From positions 81,012 to 145,011 of the forward strand of contig NZ_JAJJPA010000017.1 of assembly GCF_020907985.1 (NCBI RefSeq): a DNA stretch of 64,000 bases. The letters are read 5' to 3'. The first letter of the stretch is position 1. The number at the start of each line of letters is the position of its first letter. The notes under the pieces are model-generated. The model worked only from the letters and a program-made list of their open reading frames with translations, did not search any database and was not told the origin of the DNA. The translations under genes and the position numbers were made by a program. This document shows, one piece after another, positions 1-9,389 of the stretch. The DNA is from Kitasatospora humi (GTDB taxonomy: Bacteria; Actinomycetota; Actinomycetes; Streptomycetales; Streptomycetaceae).

Positions 1-864
1 CCAGACCGAGGCCCAACTGCCGCCGCCCAGCTGGTGCATGCCGGGGATGTCGGAGATGTAGGCGGTGGCCATGGCCTCGGCCAGGCCGAGCACCAGGCCG
101 CCGAGCATCGCGCCGTAGATGTTGCCGATGCCGCCAAGCACCGCCGCGGTGAAGGCCTTGAGGCCGGCCTGGAAGCCCATGCTGTAGTCGACTTCGCCGT
201 AGCGCAGGCCGTAGCAGACGGCGGCGACGGCGGCGAACAGGGCGCCGATGGCGAACGCCGCGGCGATGATCCGGTTGGTGTCGATGCCCATCAGCTGGGC
301 GGTGTCCGGATCCTGGGCAGTGGCCTGCATGGCGCGCCCGGTGCGGGACTTCTGCACGAAGACGGCGAGGATGATCATGCAGATCGGGGCGGCGACGATG
401 GTGAACAGGTCACCGGACTGGATGTGGATGCTGCCCACGTTCCATGGTCCGGCCTGCATCTGCGGGAAGGCCCGGGGGCTGGTGGCCTTGGGGTAGAGGT
501 TGTGCACGGCCTGCTGGAGGCCGAGTGACAGGCCGATGGCGGCGATCAGCGGGGCCAGCCGGGGCGCGGTGCGCAGCGGGCGGTAGGCGAACCGTTCGGC
601 GCCCAGCGCGATCAGCACCGCGGTGATGGCGCCGCCGATCAGCATCAGCGGCAGGGCGAGCCAGAGGCTGGTGCCGTGGGGCAGTGCGAGATAGACGGTG
701 AGGGCGCCGAAGCCACCGGTCATGAAGATCTCGCCGTGGGCGAAGTTGATGAGCTGCACGATGCCGTAGACCATTGTGTAGCCAATGGCTATGAGCCCGT
801 AAGTCGCGCCAAGGAAAAGGCCGTTGGCGAGTTGTTGCGGCAGGGTGTGCACCGCGGCCTCCAT
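1..864 (-). CDS. livH: LivH-type branched-chain amino acid ABC permease (partial, C-terminus off the left edge)
   Basis: Inner-membrane permease of a branched-chain amino acid importer. The ATG at 864 opens a frame that runs unbroken to the left edge, so about 288 residues are seen and the C-terminus is missing. The N-terminus has the family pattern of a first membrane helix followed by YTMVYGIVQLINFAHGEIFM, and a later AVLGGIGNIYGAMLGG segment matches the conserved LivH loop contacting the ATPase. Hydrophobic segments fill the rest. It lies 88 bp downstream of the substrate-binding protein gene on the same strand, so the two form the start of a liv operon whose livM, livG and livF would lie beyond the window. 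Family call is firm; exact substrate is inferred. Confidence 0.9.
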   Translation of the reverse strand, partial: MEAAVHTLPQQLANGLFLGATYGLIAIGYTMVYGIVQLINFAHGEIFMTGGFGALTVYLALPHGTSLWLALPLMLIGGAITAVLIALGAERFAYRPLRTAPRLAPLIAAIGLSLGLQQAVHNLYPKATSPRAFPQMQAGPWNVGSIHIQSGDLFTIVAAPICMIILAVFVQKSRTGRAMQATAQDPDTAQLMGIDTNRIIAAAFAIGALFAAVAAVCYGLRYGEVDYSMGFQAGLKAFTAAVLGGIGNIYGAMLGGLVLGLAEAMATAYISDIPGMHQLGGGSWASVW

Positions 865-952
865 GTCGCTGTGCTGGCGTCTCGGTGGTTGGAGGGACGC
901 GGGGCCGCCCGCGCGGGTCGGGCGTGGGCGGCCCCGGTGCCGGGAGTTCGGG

Positions 953-2185
953 TCAGCCGGTGTAGGTGCCGGTCTTGACCGCCGCCCACTGGCCGCTCTT
1001 GACCTGGTAGACGGTCAGCTGCTTGTTGGTGGTGTCGCCGTACTGGTCGAAGGAGATGTGGCCGGCGATGCCGTCGAAGTCGGCGCTCTGCACGCCCTGG
1101 ACGACCTGGGCGCGGGCGTCGCTGGGCAGCTTGCCGTTGTTCTTGCCGACCACCTGGCCGACCGCCTTGATGATGGCCGTGGCGGCGTCGTAGGAGTAGC
1201 CGCCGTAGGTGTCGTAGTCACCGGCGTAGCCGGCGGCCTTGTACTCGGAGATGAAGTTCTTGGCGGTGTCCAGGCTGGACATCGGCACGCCCACCGAGGT
1301 GACCAGGTCGCCCTCGGCGGCGGCACCGGCGGTGGTGATGTAGGTCTGGGAGTACATGCCGTCGCCGCCCATCAGCGGGATGTTGTCGCCGGCCGCCTTG
1401 AGCTGCTTGGTGATCAGCTCGGACTCGTCGTACTGGCCGCCGTAGTAGAGCAGGTCGGCGCCGGACGACTTGATCTTGGTGACCAGGGCGGAGAAGTCCT
1501 TGTCGCCGGTGTTGACGTGGTCGGTGCCGACCACCTGGCCGCCGTCCTTGGTGAAGGAGTCCTGGAAGATCCCGGCCAGGCCGGCGCCGTAGGTCTGCTT
1601 GTCGTCCACCACGAAGGCCTTCTTCTTGCCCGCGGGACCGCTGGCGTACTGCGCGGCGAAGGCGCCCTGCAGGGCGTCGGTGGTGGCCGTGCGGAAGTAG
1701 GTCGGGAACTGGCGCTTCTTGTCGCCCTTGGCCCAGTTGGGGCCCTGGGTGAGCGCCGGGTTGGTGTTCGAGGGCGAGATCTCCACCATGTTCGCGGTCG
1801 CGAAGACCTGCTGCATCGACTGCGCCACACCGGAGTTGAGCGGGCCGACGACGCCGATGACGTCGCTCTCGCCGACCAGCGCGGTGGCGTTCTGCTGACC
1901 GATGGTGGGCTGCGCCTGGTCGTCCTTGGCGTCCACCTTGAAGGTCACGCCGGGGACGGTGTGGTTCTTGTTGGCGTCGTCGGCGGCGATCTGCACGCCG
2001 TACTTGATGCCCAGGCCGGTGGCGGAGTTCTGACCGGACAGCGGGGCGTCGACCCCGATGGTGACGGTGATGCCGTTGGCCGAGGTGTCGCCGCCGCTCT
2101 TGCTGCCGCCGCGCGAACCGCAGGCGGTGACGGTGAGGGCCCCGGTCAGGGCGATGCTGAGGACGAGCAGTGAACGATGGCGCAC
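953..2185 (-). CDS. livJ: Branched-chain amino acid ABC transporter substrate-binding lipoprotein
   Basis: Extracytoplasmic ligand-binding protein of the LivJ/LivK family (peripla_BP_6), 410 residues, which is normal. A lipoprotein signal with lipobox LTVTAC (about residues 17-22) anchors it to the outer face of the membrane. The mature part begins with ITVTIGVDAPLSGQNSATG, the usual first strand and ligand loop, and contains GVVGPLNSGVAQSMQQVF typical of the second binding loop. The start is GTG at 2185, preceded by AAGGGGA at good spacing. It is the first gene of the liv operon with livH downstream. Isoleucine, leucine or valine is the likely ligand but related amides cannot be excluded from sequence. 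Confidence 0.92.
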   Translation of the reverse strand: MRHRSLLVLSIALTGALTVTACGSRGGSKSGGDTSANGITVTIGVDAPLSGQNSATGLGIKYGVQIAADDANKNHTVPGVTFKVDAKDDQAQPTIGQQNATALVGESDVIGVVGPLNSGVAQSMQQVFATANMVEISPSNTNPALTQGPNWAKGDKKRQFPTYFRTATTDALQGAFAAQYASGPAGKKKAFVVDDKQTYGAGLAGIFQDSFTKDGGQVVGTDHVNTGDKDFSALVTKIKSSGADLLYYGGQYDESELITKQLKAAGDNIPLMGGDGMYSQTYITTAGAAAEGDLVTSVGVPMSSLDTAKNFISEYKAAGYAGDYDTYGGYSYDAATAIIKAVGQVVGKNNGKLPSDARAQVVQGVQSADFDGIAGHISFDQYGDTTNKQLTVYQVKSGQWAAVKTGTYTG

Positions 2186-2734
2186 GAGTGGTCCCCTTCA
2201 AGGTCTGGCGGTGACTGGCCGTGACTCTAGAGCTCCCCGGCCGACGGGGGCAGTACTGTGCGACTGCTGTGATTCTTCTGTTATGAGCGCCACATGCCTG
2301 GCGTCTCGGATGATGGCCGATCAGCTTCGGCTCCACCCTGGATGAACCATGCGGACTGCCACAAGATCACTCAAGTCGCCGAAAAACAGAGGCAGTAGAC
2401 GATCCGTCCGATCCCCGGACGATCACGTCCGTCGTGAGTCGACCGGACGCCGAGGTCCGCAATGCGGACGTGGCACTGCGTCGGGGGTGCCGCCGAGCAG
2501 GCGGTGGGGCGTTCGACGGGTCGGAGGCACCTTGCCCGGACATTACGCAGCGTTACAATTGAGGGCATGGCCACCGGCCGTCGCGGAACGGCCGCGGCGC
2601 CCGCCGCCCGTCCCGGGGCCCGCCGGGCGGTGCCCGGACATGCGACGCGCCCCCTCGTCGGGCCAGACCTGCCCAGTGCGGGCGGCGGCCAAACGAAGGG
2701 GCGCGGGGGCTTCGCGTGACGTGCGGTGGCGGTG
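2186..2734. other. Intergenic region upstream of livJ, with a possible leaderless micro-gene on the plus strand
   Basis: About 550 bp without a recognisable gene. It must hold the minus-strand livJ promoter, not resolved here. A small hairpin, CGTCCG at 2405-2410 with CGGACG at 2416-2421, is visible. On the plus strand a good promoter (TTGCCC 2532-2537, TACAAT 2554-2559) places a transcription start near the ATG at 2567. That ATG opens a 50-codon frame (2567-2719) rich in Ala, Arg and Gly without recognisable homology. I do not call it a gene with any confidence. Confidence 0.4.
2532..2559 (+). promoter_or_regulatory. Candidate vegetative promoter reading right
   Basis: TTGCCC (2532-2537) and TACAAT (2554-2559) are separated by 16 bp, close to the HrdB consensus. 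The predicted start lies at or next to the ATG at 2567, so any product would be leaderless. The transcript would run antisense into the thioesterase gene at 2735-3226. Confidence 0.4.
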
Positions 2735-3226
2735 TTACAGGTCGCGCAGCGCGCAGGTCAGGCGGCAGCTGGTGATCCGGCGGCCGGTGTCGTCGGTGAT
2801 CGCGATCTCGTAGGTCGCGGCGGTGCGGCCCTTGAAGACGGCGGTCGCCACCCCGGTCACCAGGCCGGAGGTGGCCGAGCGGTGGTGGGTGACGTTGAGG
2901 TCCACGCCCACCGCGTAGCGGCCGGGGCCGGCGTGCAGCATCGCCCCTATCGAACCGAGGGTCTCGGCCAGCGCCGCGGAGGCGCCGCCGTGCAGCAGGC
3001 CGTACGGCTGCTGGTTGCCCTCCACCGGCATGGTGCCGGCCACCCGGTCCGCCGAGGCCTCCACGATCCGGATGTCCATCTTGTCGCCCAGGGTGCCGCC
3101 GCTGAACGTGCCGGGGTCGACGCCGAGCCTCGCGAAGTGGTCCAGCACGTCCTGCGGCACGTCCAGCTTCAGCGGAGCGCGGCCGTCGGGCGCGGGGGAG
3201 CTCGGGGTGTCGGGCAGCTCGGTCAT
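2735..3226 (-). CDS. PaaI-type hotdog-fold acyl-CoA thioesterase
   Basis: A 163-residue hotdog-fold protein of the PaaI/YdiI thioesterase group, which hydrolyses acyl-CoA (often phenylacetyl- or hydroxybenzoyl-type) in the cytoplasm. The centre carries QPYGLLHGGASAALAETLGS, the diagnostic loop and helix with the catalytic acidic residue in the helix. The tail VGVDLNVTHHRSATSGLVTG is the paired strand. The start is ATG at 3226 because GGGAG precedes it by 8 bases; an upstream GTG in frame lacks such a site. It is divergent from polA across 185 bp. In many actinobacteria such a gene sits beside polA, but the substrate cannot be read from sequence. Confidence 0.85.
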   Translation of the reverse strand: MTELPDTPSSPAPDGRAPLKLDVPQDVLDHFARLGVDPGTFSGGTLGDKMDIRIVEASADRVAGTMPVEGNQQPYGLLHGGASAALAETLGSIGAMLHAGPGRYAVGVDLNVTHHRSATSGLVTGVATAVFKGRTAATYEIAITDDTGRRITSCRLTCALRDL

Positions 3227-3411
3227 GGGGGTCACTCCCGGGGGTCGAGGATCCGGCCGCGGGGGCACGGCCTTTCGTGATCGTAACTTCGTGATCGTAG
3301 GGGCGGGGCGGCCCGCGAGCCCGGCCGGGTGGGTCGTGGCTGGTCGGCGTTGTCAGTCCGGCCGCCTAGGATCGGTGGCGGCAGTTGGAGTCGGCAGGAA
3401 CGGACGTTGAC

Positions 3412-6156
3412 GTGGCTACGCAGAGTGCGGTGCAGGGCGCGGGCAGTGCTGGAAGGGCGGCCCGGCCCAGGCTGATGCTGCTCGACGGGCATTCGCTCGC
3501 CTACCGGGCGTTCTACGCGCTGCCGGTGGAGAACTTCAACACCTCGACCGGCCAGCCGACCAACGCCGTCTACGGCTTCGCCTCCATGGTCGCCAACACC
3601 GTGCGGGACGAGGCGCCCACGCACCTCGCGGTCGCCTTCGACGTCTCCCGCAAGACCTTCCGCTCCGAGCAGTTCCCCGACTACAAGGCCAACCGGGCCA
3701 CCACGCCGGACGAGTTCCGCAGCCAGGTCGGTCTGATCGGCGAACTGCTCGACGCGATGAAGGTGCGGCGGCTGGCGATCGAGGGCTTCGAGGCCGACGA
3801 CGTCATCGCCACCCTGGCCACCGCCGCCGAGGCGGCCGGCTTCGAGGTGCTGATCGTCACCGGTGACCGGGATTCGCTGCAGCTGGTCACCGACCACACC
3901 ACGGTGCTCTACCCCACCAAGGGCGTCTCCGAGCTCACCCGCTACACCCCCGAGAGGGTCACCGAGAAGTACGGTGTGACGCCCCGTCAGTACCCGGACC
4001 TGGCCGCACTGCGCGGCGACCCGTCGGACAACCTGCCCGGCATCCCCGGCGTCGGCGAGAAGACCGCCGCCAAGTGGGTCAACCAGTTCGGCTCCTTCGA
4101 CGAACTGGTCGCCCGGGCCGACGAGGTGAAGGGCAAGATCGGTGAGAAGCTGCGGGACAACCTGGAGTCGGTCAAGCGCAACCGGGTGCTCACCGAGCTG
4201 ATCCGGGACGTCGAACTGCCGCTCGGTGTCGATGACTTGTCCCGTGAGCCGTTCGACCGGGAGGCGGTCGGCCGGCTGATGGAGGCGCTGGAGTTCCGCA
4301 ACCCCAACTTCCGCGAGCGCCTCTTCAACCTCGACCCGGGTGCCGCCGAGCCGGCCGCCGCGGTCGCCGTCCCCGGCGTCGAGGTCGAGGGCGACCTGCT
4401 CACCGAGCAGGGCGCGCTCGCCGCCTGGCTCACCGAGCGCGTCGCGGCGGGCGAGCGGGTGGCCCTGGCCTCCGTCTACGACTGGGCGCTGGGCAGCGGC
4501 GAGGTGCGCGAGGTGGCCCTGGCCACCGCCGAGGCCGCCGCCTGGTTCGACCCCGCCCAGCTCGCCGCGGAGGACGAGCAGGCCTTCGCCGCCTTCCTCG
4601 CCGACCCCGAGCGGCCCAAGGCCCTGCACATCGCCAAGCAGGTGATGCGCGCCTTCGCGGAGCGCGGCTGGACGGTCAGCGGGGTCGCCGCCGACACCGC
4701 CCTCGCCGCCTACCTGGAGAAGCCCGGCCGGCGCACCTTCACCCTGGAGGTGCTCGCCGAGGAGTACCTGGGCCGCTCGCTCGCCCCGGCCGCCGCCGCC
4801 GAGAGCGGCCAACTCGCCTTCGACGCACCGGAGGAGGACCCTGCCGCCGGTGCCCAGGCGCTGATGGTGCAGGCCCGCACCGTGCTCGACCTCGCCGCGC
4901 TCTTCGACACCCGCCTCGCCGAGGTCGGGGCCGTCGAGCTGATGCACGAGATGGAGCTCCCGATCGCGGCCCTGCTGGCCCGGATGGAGCGCACCGGCAT
5001 CGCCGCCGACCGCAAGTGGCTGCACTCGCTGGAGCAGCAGTTCGCCACCGAGATCCAGCGCGTGGTCGAGGAGGCGCACGCCGCCGCCGGCCACCCCTTC
5101 AACCTGGGCTCGCCCAAGCAGCTGCAGGAGATCCTGTTCGGCGAGCTCAACCTGCCCAAGACCAAGAAGATCAAGACCGGTTACACCACCGACGCCGACG
5201 CGCTCACCTGGCTGGCCACCCAGACCGACAACGAGCTGCCGGTCATCCTGTTGCGCCACCGCGACCAGGCCAAGCTGCGCACCACGGTCGAGGGCCTGCT
5301 CAAGACCGTCTCCCCGCAGGGTCGGATCCACACCACCTTCAACCAGATGGTCGCCGCCACCGGCCGGCTCTCCTCGCAGGACCCGAACCTGCAGAACATC
5401 CCGGTGCGCACCGAGGAGGGCCGGCTGATCCGCCGCGCCTTCGTGGTCGGCGAGGGCTACGAGTCGCTGCTCACCGCCGACTACTCGCAGATCGAGCTGC
5501 GGATCATGGCCCACCTCTCCGAGGACGAGGCGCTGATCGAGGCCTTCGCCAGTGGCGAGGACCTGCACACCACGGTGGCCTCCTCGGTCTTCCAGGTCGC
5601 CCCGGCCCAGGTCGACGCAGAGATGCGCCGCAAGATCAAGGCGATGTCCTACGGCCTGGCCTACGGGCTCTCCGCCTACGGCCTCTCGCAGCAGCTCGGC
5701 ATCAAGCCGAACGAGGCGCAGGGTCTGATGGACACTTACTTCGAGCGGTTCGGCGGCGTGCGTGACTACCTGCACCGGGTGGTCGAGGAGGCCCGCGCCA
5801 CCGGCTACACCGAGACCCTGCTCGGCCGCCGCCGCTACCTGCCCGACCTGACCAGTGACAACCGGCAGCGCCGGGAGATGGCCGAGCGGATGGCCCTCAA
5901 CGCCCCGGTCCAGGGCTCGGCCGCGGACATCGTCAAGATCGCCATGCTGCACGTCGACGAGGCCCTGACCAAGGCCAGGCTGAAGTCCCGGATGCTGCTC
6001 CAGGTGCACGACGAAATCGTCCTGGAGCTGGCGCCCGGCGAGCGCGAGCAGGTCGAGTCCCTCGTCCGCGAGCAGATGGCCGGCGCCTACGACCTGCGCG
6101 CCCCGCTGGACGTCTCGGTCGGCGTGGGCCCCGACTGGGAGGCGGCGGCGCACTGA
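3412..6156 (+). CDS. polA: DNA polymerase I
   Basis: Repair and Okazaki-fragment polymerase, 914 residues. The N-terminal third is the 5'-3' exonuclease (LMLLDGHSLAYRAFYALP, the acidic IEGFEADDVIATLA and GDRDSLQL motifs). The middle proofreading-like domain has lost the usual exonuclease acidic motifs, as in other actinobacterial PolA. The C-terminal polymerase has motif A DYSQIELR, motif B RRKIKAMSYGLAYGLSAYGL and motif C VHDEIVLE. The GTG at 3412 was chosen because AGGAACGG lies about 9 bases upstream; an in-frame TTG at 3385 is less well placed. A hairpin terminator follows at 6171-6200. Confidence 0.97.
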   Translation: MATQSAVQGAGSAGRAARPRLMLLDGHSLAYRAFYALPVENFNTSTGQPTNAVYGFASMVANTVRDEAPTHLAVAFDVSRKTFRSEQFPDYKANRATTPDEFRSQVGLIGELLDAMKVRRLAIEGFEADDVIATLATAAEAAGFEVLIVTGDRDSLQLVTDHTTVLYPTKGVSELTRYTPERVTEKYGVTPRQYPDLAALRGDPSDNLPGIPGVGEKTAAKWVNQFGSFDELVARADEVKGKIGEKLRDNLESVKRNRVLTELIRDVELPLGVDDLSREPFDREAVGRLMEALEFRNPNFRERLFNLDPGAAEPAAAVAVPGVEVEGDLLTEQGALAAWLTERVAAGERVALASVYDWALGSGEVREVALATAEAAAWFDPAQLAAEDEQAFAAFLADPERPKALHIAKQVMRAFAERGWTVSGVAADTALAAYLEKPGRRTFTLEVLAEEYLGRSLAPAAAAESGQLAFDAPEEDPAAGAQALMVQARTVLDLAALFDTRLAEVGAVELMHEMELPIAALLARMERTGIAADRKWLHSLEQQFATEIQRVVEEAHAAAGHPFNLGSPKQLQEILFGELNLPKTKKIKTGYTTDADALTWLATQTDNELPVILLRHRDQAKLRTTVEGLLKTVSPQGRIHTTFNQMVAATGRLSSQDPNLQNIPVRTEEGRLIRRAFVVGEGYESLLTADYSQIELRIMAHLSEDEALIEAFASGEDLHTTVASSVFQVAPAQVDAEMRRKIKAMSYGLAYGLSAYGLSQQLGIKPNEAQGLMDTYFERFGGVRDYLHRVVEEARATGYTETLLGRRRYLPDLTSDNRQRREMAERMALNAPVQGSAADIVKIAMLHVDEALTKARLKSRMLLQVHDEIVLELAPGEREQVESLVREQMAGAYDLRAPLDVSVGVGPDWEAAAH

Positions 6157-6170
6157 CGGCGCGTTGACCA

Positions 6171-6200
6171 CGGGCCGGGTTCTGCTTGGAGCCCGGCCCG
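6171..6200. terminator. Hairpin terminator between convergent polA and Uma2 genes
   Basis: CGGGCCGGG (6171-6179) pairs with CCCGGCCCG (6192-6200) around a 12-base loop, 15 bp after the polA stop and before the stop of the opposing gene. No strong U tract follows, as is usual in this GC range. It could serve both directions. Confidence 0.65.
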
Positions 6201-6218
6201 TTCGGCGTGTCAGTAGCG

Positions 6219-6764
6219 TCAGTAGGGGAGCAGGGCGCTGGTGTCGAGGGTGAAGTCGAACGGGGCCGGGATGTGGACGGTCTCCCCGAAGTTCGCGTCT
6301 TCCCGGGCCCGGTAGCGTCCGTTCTCGGGTTCGCCGAACAGGGTGACGGTCTTCTGGTTCGGGTCGACGATCAGGTACAGCGGGATGCCCATCAGCGGGT
6401 AGTCGCGGACCTTGCCGTGCCAGTCGTTCTCGGGATTGGAGGGGGAGACGATCTCGACGGCGATCAGAGCGAGCTCGGCGGGAATCCGACTGCTGGTCGT
6501 CGCCATGGCGGCCTCGGGCAGATAGGTGAGGTCCGGGTTGCGGAGTATGCCGACTGCCGGGGAGTCCAGATCTGAGTTTCCGGATAGCAGGTAGTCCTCT
6601 GGCGCGTGAGCCTCGAACTGACGCTGGATCAGGGCAAGATTGCGCTGGTGAATTCCCGATGGGGAGGCTTGCATGACGATCACATCACCGGAGAACTCGA
6701 CTTTGATGTTCTTCGGTGCGATCCGGCGGGCTTCCTCGATCAGTTCAAGGTGGTGAGCGAGCAT
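6219..6764 (-). CDS. Uma2 family (DUF820) PD-(D/E)XK nuclease-like protein
   Basis: 181 residues, the usual Uma2 size. The restriction-endonuclease-like core is visible: the acidic NPDLTYLPE loop, then AVEIVSPSNPENDWHGKVRDY carrying the Glu and downstream Lys of the fold, then GIPLYLIVDPNQKTVTLF. These proteins are abundant in streptomycetes and cyanobacteria, but their biological role is unsettled. The ATG at 6764 has GGAGGAG just upstream. It is followed 51 bp upstream in the minus direction by hrpB, with no sign of an operon partner of known function. Catalytic residues look complete, so activity is possible; no target can be inferred. Confidence 0.85.
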   Translation of the reverse strand: MLAHHLELIEEARRIAPKNIKVEFSGDVIVMQASPSGIHQRNLALIQRQFEAHAPEDYLLSGNSDLDSPAVGILRNPDLTYLPEAAMATTSSRIPAELALIAVEIVSPSNPENDWHGKVRDYPLMGIPLYLIVDPNQKTVTLFGEPENGRYRAREDANFGETVHIPAPFDFTLDTSALLPY

Positions 6765-6816
6765 CTCTCCTCCAGAGGCGTCCGGCTTCAGCGTAACGGC
6801 GGCAGCGAGGGTCCTC

Positions 6817-9378
6817 TCACCTGCGCGGGTTGGCCCGGCGGGTCGGCTCGGCGGTCGTCGGGTCCTCCGGCCAGGGGTGGCGGGGGTAGCGGCCGCGCAG
6901 GTCGGCGCGGACGGCGCGGTAGCCGTGCTGCCAGAAGGAGGCGAGGTCGCCGGTGACGGCGGCGGGGCGGCCGGCGGGGGAGAGCAGGTGGACGGTGAGC
7001 GGGGCCCGGCCGCCGGCCAGGGCCGGGGCGGCCTGCCAGCCGAAGAGCTCCTGGAGTTTGACCGCGAGAACCGGCTGGTCGCCGGAGTAGTCGACCCGCA
7101 CCCGTGAGCCGCTGGGCACGGTGATCCGTTCCGGGGCCAGCTCGTCCAGCCGGCCGGCCTCGCCGGTGGCCCAGGGCAGCAGGCGGTTCAGGGCGGCGGC
7201 GGTGTCGATCCGCTCCAGGTCGGCGCGGCCGCGGGCCCGGGAGAGCTCGGGCTCCAGCCACTGGTCCGCCGCGGCCAGTAGCGCGGCATCGTCCACCGCG
7301 GGCCACGGGTCGCCGAGTTCGCGACGCAGGAAGGCCAGCCGCAGGCGCAGCGAGCGGCCGGTCTCCGTCCAGCGCAGCAGCTCGCCGACGCCCTCCCGGG
7401 CCAGGCCCTCCAGCAGCGCGGCCCGCACCAGCGACGGATCGGGCTTCGCCAGCTCGGTCGCATCCAGCTCCAGCGCACCGAGCGCCGTCACCCGGCGGGC
7501 CGTCAGATCGCCGCGCCGACTGCCCGGCGGAGCAGCCCAGTGCACCTCCTCGCGGCTGGTCAGCAGGTGGGCCGCGGCGGTGCGGGCGGTCGCCTCGTCG
7601 ATCACCGCCGCGCGCTGGATCCGGGCGCACGGCGCACCCGCCGGTCGGTCGGCCACCGCCACCGCCAGCCACGGCGCGCCGCCCAGCGCCGACCCCGGCG
7701 CGGTCTCGCCCGCCGTGCCGGAGGCCATCAAGTAGCCGGTCCGCTCGCCGGGTTCGGGGCGCGGTGAGCGCGCCCGGGCCACCCGCTCCGGATGGGCGAG
7801 TGCCACCACCAGGCCGGCGGCCGAGGCGTCGTCAGCACCCGTCGCGCCGTCCGGGACGCCGTCCAGCTGGGCGCGCAACCGGCGGGTCTCGTCGCGCCAG
7901 CGGGCCCGGTAGCCCGCCGGCTCACCGCCGTCGCCGGCCCGCACCGAGCGCCAGATGCCCGCCAGGTCGTCGCCGAGTGCGCGGGGAGGCTCCTCGGAGA
8001 GCAGCGCCACCAGCTCCGCCGCGCGCCGCGCGCCCACCAGGGGTGCGCCGTCGTGCAACGCCCGCGCCAGGCGCGGGTGCAGGCCGGTGCGAGCCAGCAG
8101 GCGCCCGCGCTCGGTGGCGCGCCCGGTCGCGTCCACCGCGCCGAGCGCCGTCAGTGTCCGCCGGGCCGCCGTCAGGGCACCCGTCGGCGGCGGGTCGAGC
8201 AGCGCGAGGTCGCCCGCGTCCGGGGAGCCCCAGCAAGCGGCCTGGAGGGCGAACGAGGTCAGGTCGGCGAGCGCGATCTCCGGGGTCGGGAACCGGGCGG
8301 CGAGCGCGTCGGCGGCCTCCGGCCAGCAGCGGTACACCACCCCGGGGCCCTCGCGCCCCGCGCGGCCCGCCCGCTGCCGCCCGGCCGCCAGCGAGGCCCG
8401 TACCGTCACCAGTGCGCTCAGCCCGCGCGCGTGGTCGGTGCGCGGCTCCCGGGCCAGCCCGGCGTCGACCACGATCCGCACGCCGGGCACGGTCAGTGAG
8501 GACTCCGCCACCGAGGTGGCGAGGATCACCCGGCGCCGCTCACCGGCGGTCAGCGCCGCGTCCTGCACGGCCGCCGGCGCCTGCCCGTGCAGCTGCAGCA
8601 CCTCGGCCGGCACCGTGCCGTCCAGCAGCCCGGCCACCCGGGCGATCTCGCCGACTCCCGGCAGGAAGCAGAGCAGATCCCCGAGGTGCTCGTCGAGCGC
8701 CCGCCGCACCGTCGCCGCGACGTGCTCCAGCAGTGCGGGGTCGGTGCGGGTGCCCTGCGGCGGCCGCACCGGGCGCGGCGGCGGCGCCCACACCACCTCG
8801 ACCGGGTGGGTCACCGCCTCGGCGGTCACCACCGGTGCGCCGCCCAGCAGTTCGGCCCAGGCCGCGGTGTCCGAGGTGGCCGAGGCGACCAGCAGCCGCA
8901 GCTCGGGGCGCAGGGCCGCCCGGACGTCGAGCAGGAAGGCGAGCGCGGTGTCCGCGTCCAGGTGCCGTTCGTGGCACTCGTCCAGCAGCACCGCGTCGAC
9001 CCCGGGCAGCTCCGGGTCCCGCTGCAGCCGCTGCAGCAGCACCCCGGTCGTCACCACCTCGACCACTGTGCGCGCCCCCACCACCCGGTCGCCGCGCACC
9101 GTGTAGCCGACCCGGTCACCCGCCTTCTCGCCGAGCAGCCAGGCCATCCGGCGGGCCGCCGCCCGCACCGCCAGCCGGCGCGGCTCGGCCACCAGCAGCC
9201 GGGCGGGCGGTGCGCCGTCGTCCAGCAGCCCCGCCAGCGCCAGCGGCACCAGCGTGGTCTTGCCGGTCCCGGGCGGGGCGGCGAGCACGGCCGCACCCCG
9301 CTCGTCGAGGGCGGCGGCCAGCGCCGGCAGCGCGGTGCGGACGGGGAGGTCGAGGTTCTTCCGGGCGACGGGAGTCAC
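6817..9378 (-). CDS. hrpB: ATP-dependent RNA helicase HrpB (DEAH/RHA type)
   Basis: 853 residues, close to the 800-840 of HrpB. RecA-like domain 1 has APPGTGKTTLVPLALAGLL (Walker A) and LLDECHERHLDADTALAFLL (DECH box), then VASATSDT (motif III). Domain 2 has SVAESSLTVPGVRIVVDAGL and the QRAGRAGREGPGVVYRCW arginine-finger motif. The HrpB-specific C-terminal domain ends with PAGRPAAVTGDLASFWQHGY, RADLRGRYPRHPWPEDP. The GTG at 9378 (TPVARKNL) fits the family start; a longer frame upstream belongs to the methyltransferase region. It starts 11 bp after the methyltransferase stop, so the two are likely co-transcribed. The cellular role of HrpB is poorly defined. Confidence 0.93.
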   Translation of the reverse strand: MTPVARKNLDLPVRTALPALAAALDERGAAVLAAPPGTGKTTLVPLALAGLLDDGAPPARLLVAEPRRLAVRAAARRMAWLLGEKAGDRVGYTVRGDRVVGARTVVEVVTTGVLLQRLQRDPELPGVDAVLLDECHERHLDADTALAFLLDVRAALRPELRLLVASATSDTAAWAELLGGAPVVTAEAVTHPVEVVWAPPPRPVRPPQGTRTDPALLEHVAATVRRALDEHLGDLLCFLPGVGEIARVAGLLDGTVPAEVLQLHGQAPAAVQDAALTAGERRRVILATSVAESSLTVPGVRIVVDAGLAREPRTDHARGLSALVTVRASLAAGRQRAGRAGREGPGVVYRCWPEAADALAARFPTPEIALADLTSFALQAACWGSPDAGDLALLDPPPTGALTAARRTLTALGAVDATGRATERGRLLARTGLHPRLARALHDGAPLVGARRAAELVALLSEEPPRALGDDLAGIWRSVRAGDGGEPAGYRARWRDETRRLRAQLDGVPDGATGADDASAAGLVVALAHPERVARARSPRPEPGERTGYLMASGTAGETAPGSALGGAPWLAVAVADRPAGAPCARIQRAAVIDEATARTAAAHLLTSREEVHWAAPPGSRRGDLTARRVTALGALELDATELAKPDPSLVRAALLEGLAREGVGELLRWTETGRSLRLRLAFLRRELGDPWPAVDDAALLAAADQWLEPELSRARGRADLERIDTAAALNRLLPWATGEAGRLDELAPERITVPSGSRVRVDYSGDQPVLAVKLQELFGWQAAPALAGGRAPLTVHLLSPAGRPAAVTGDLASFWQHGYRAVRADLRGRYPRHPWPEDPTTAEPTRRANPRR

Positions 9379-9389
9379 TCGACCAGTAT

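Noticed and set aside
3232..6171. 979-codon open frame on the minus strand opposite polA
   Set aside because: It is an antisense shadow of a GC-rich gene. The composition is repetitive Gly, Val, Leu, Gln and His without family motifs, while polA has every motif of its family.
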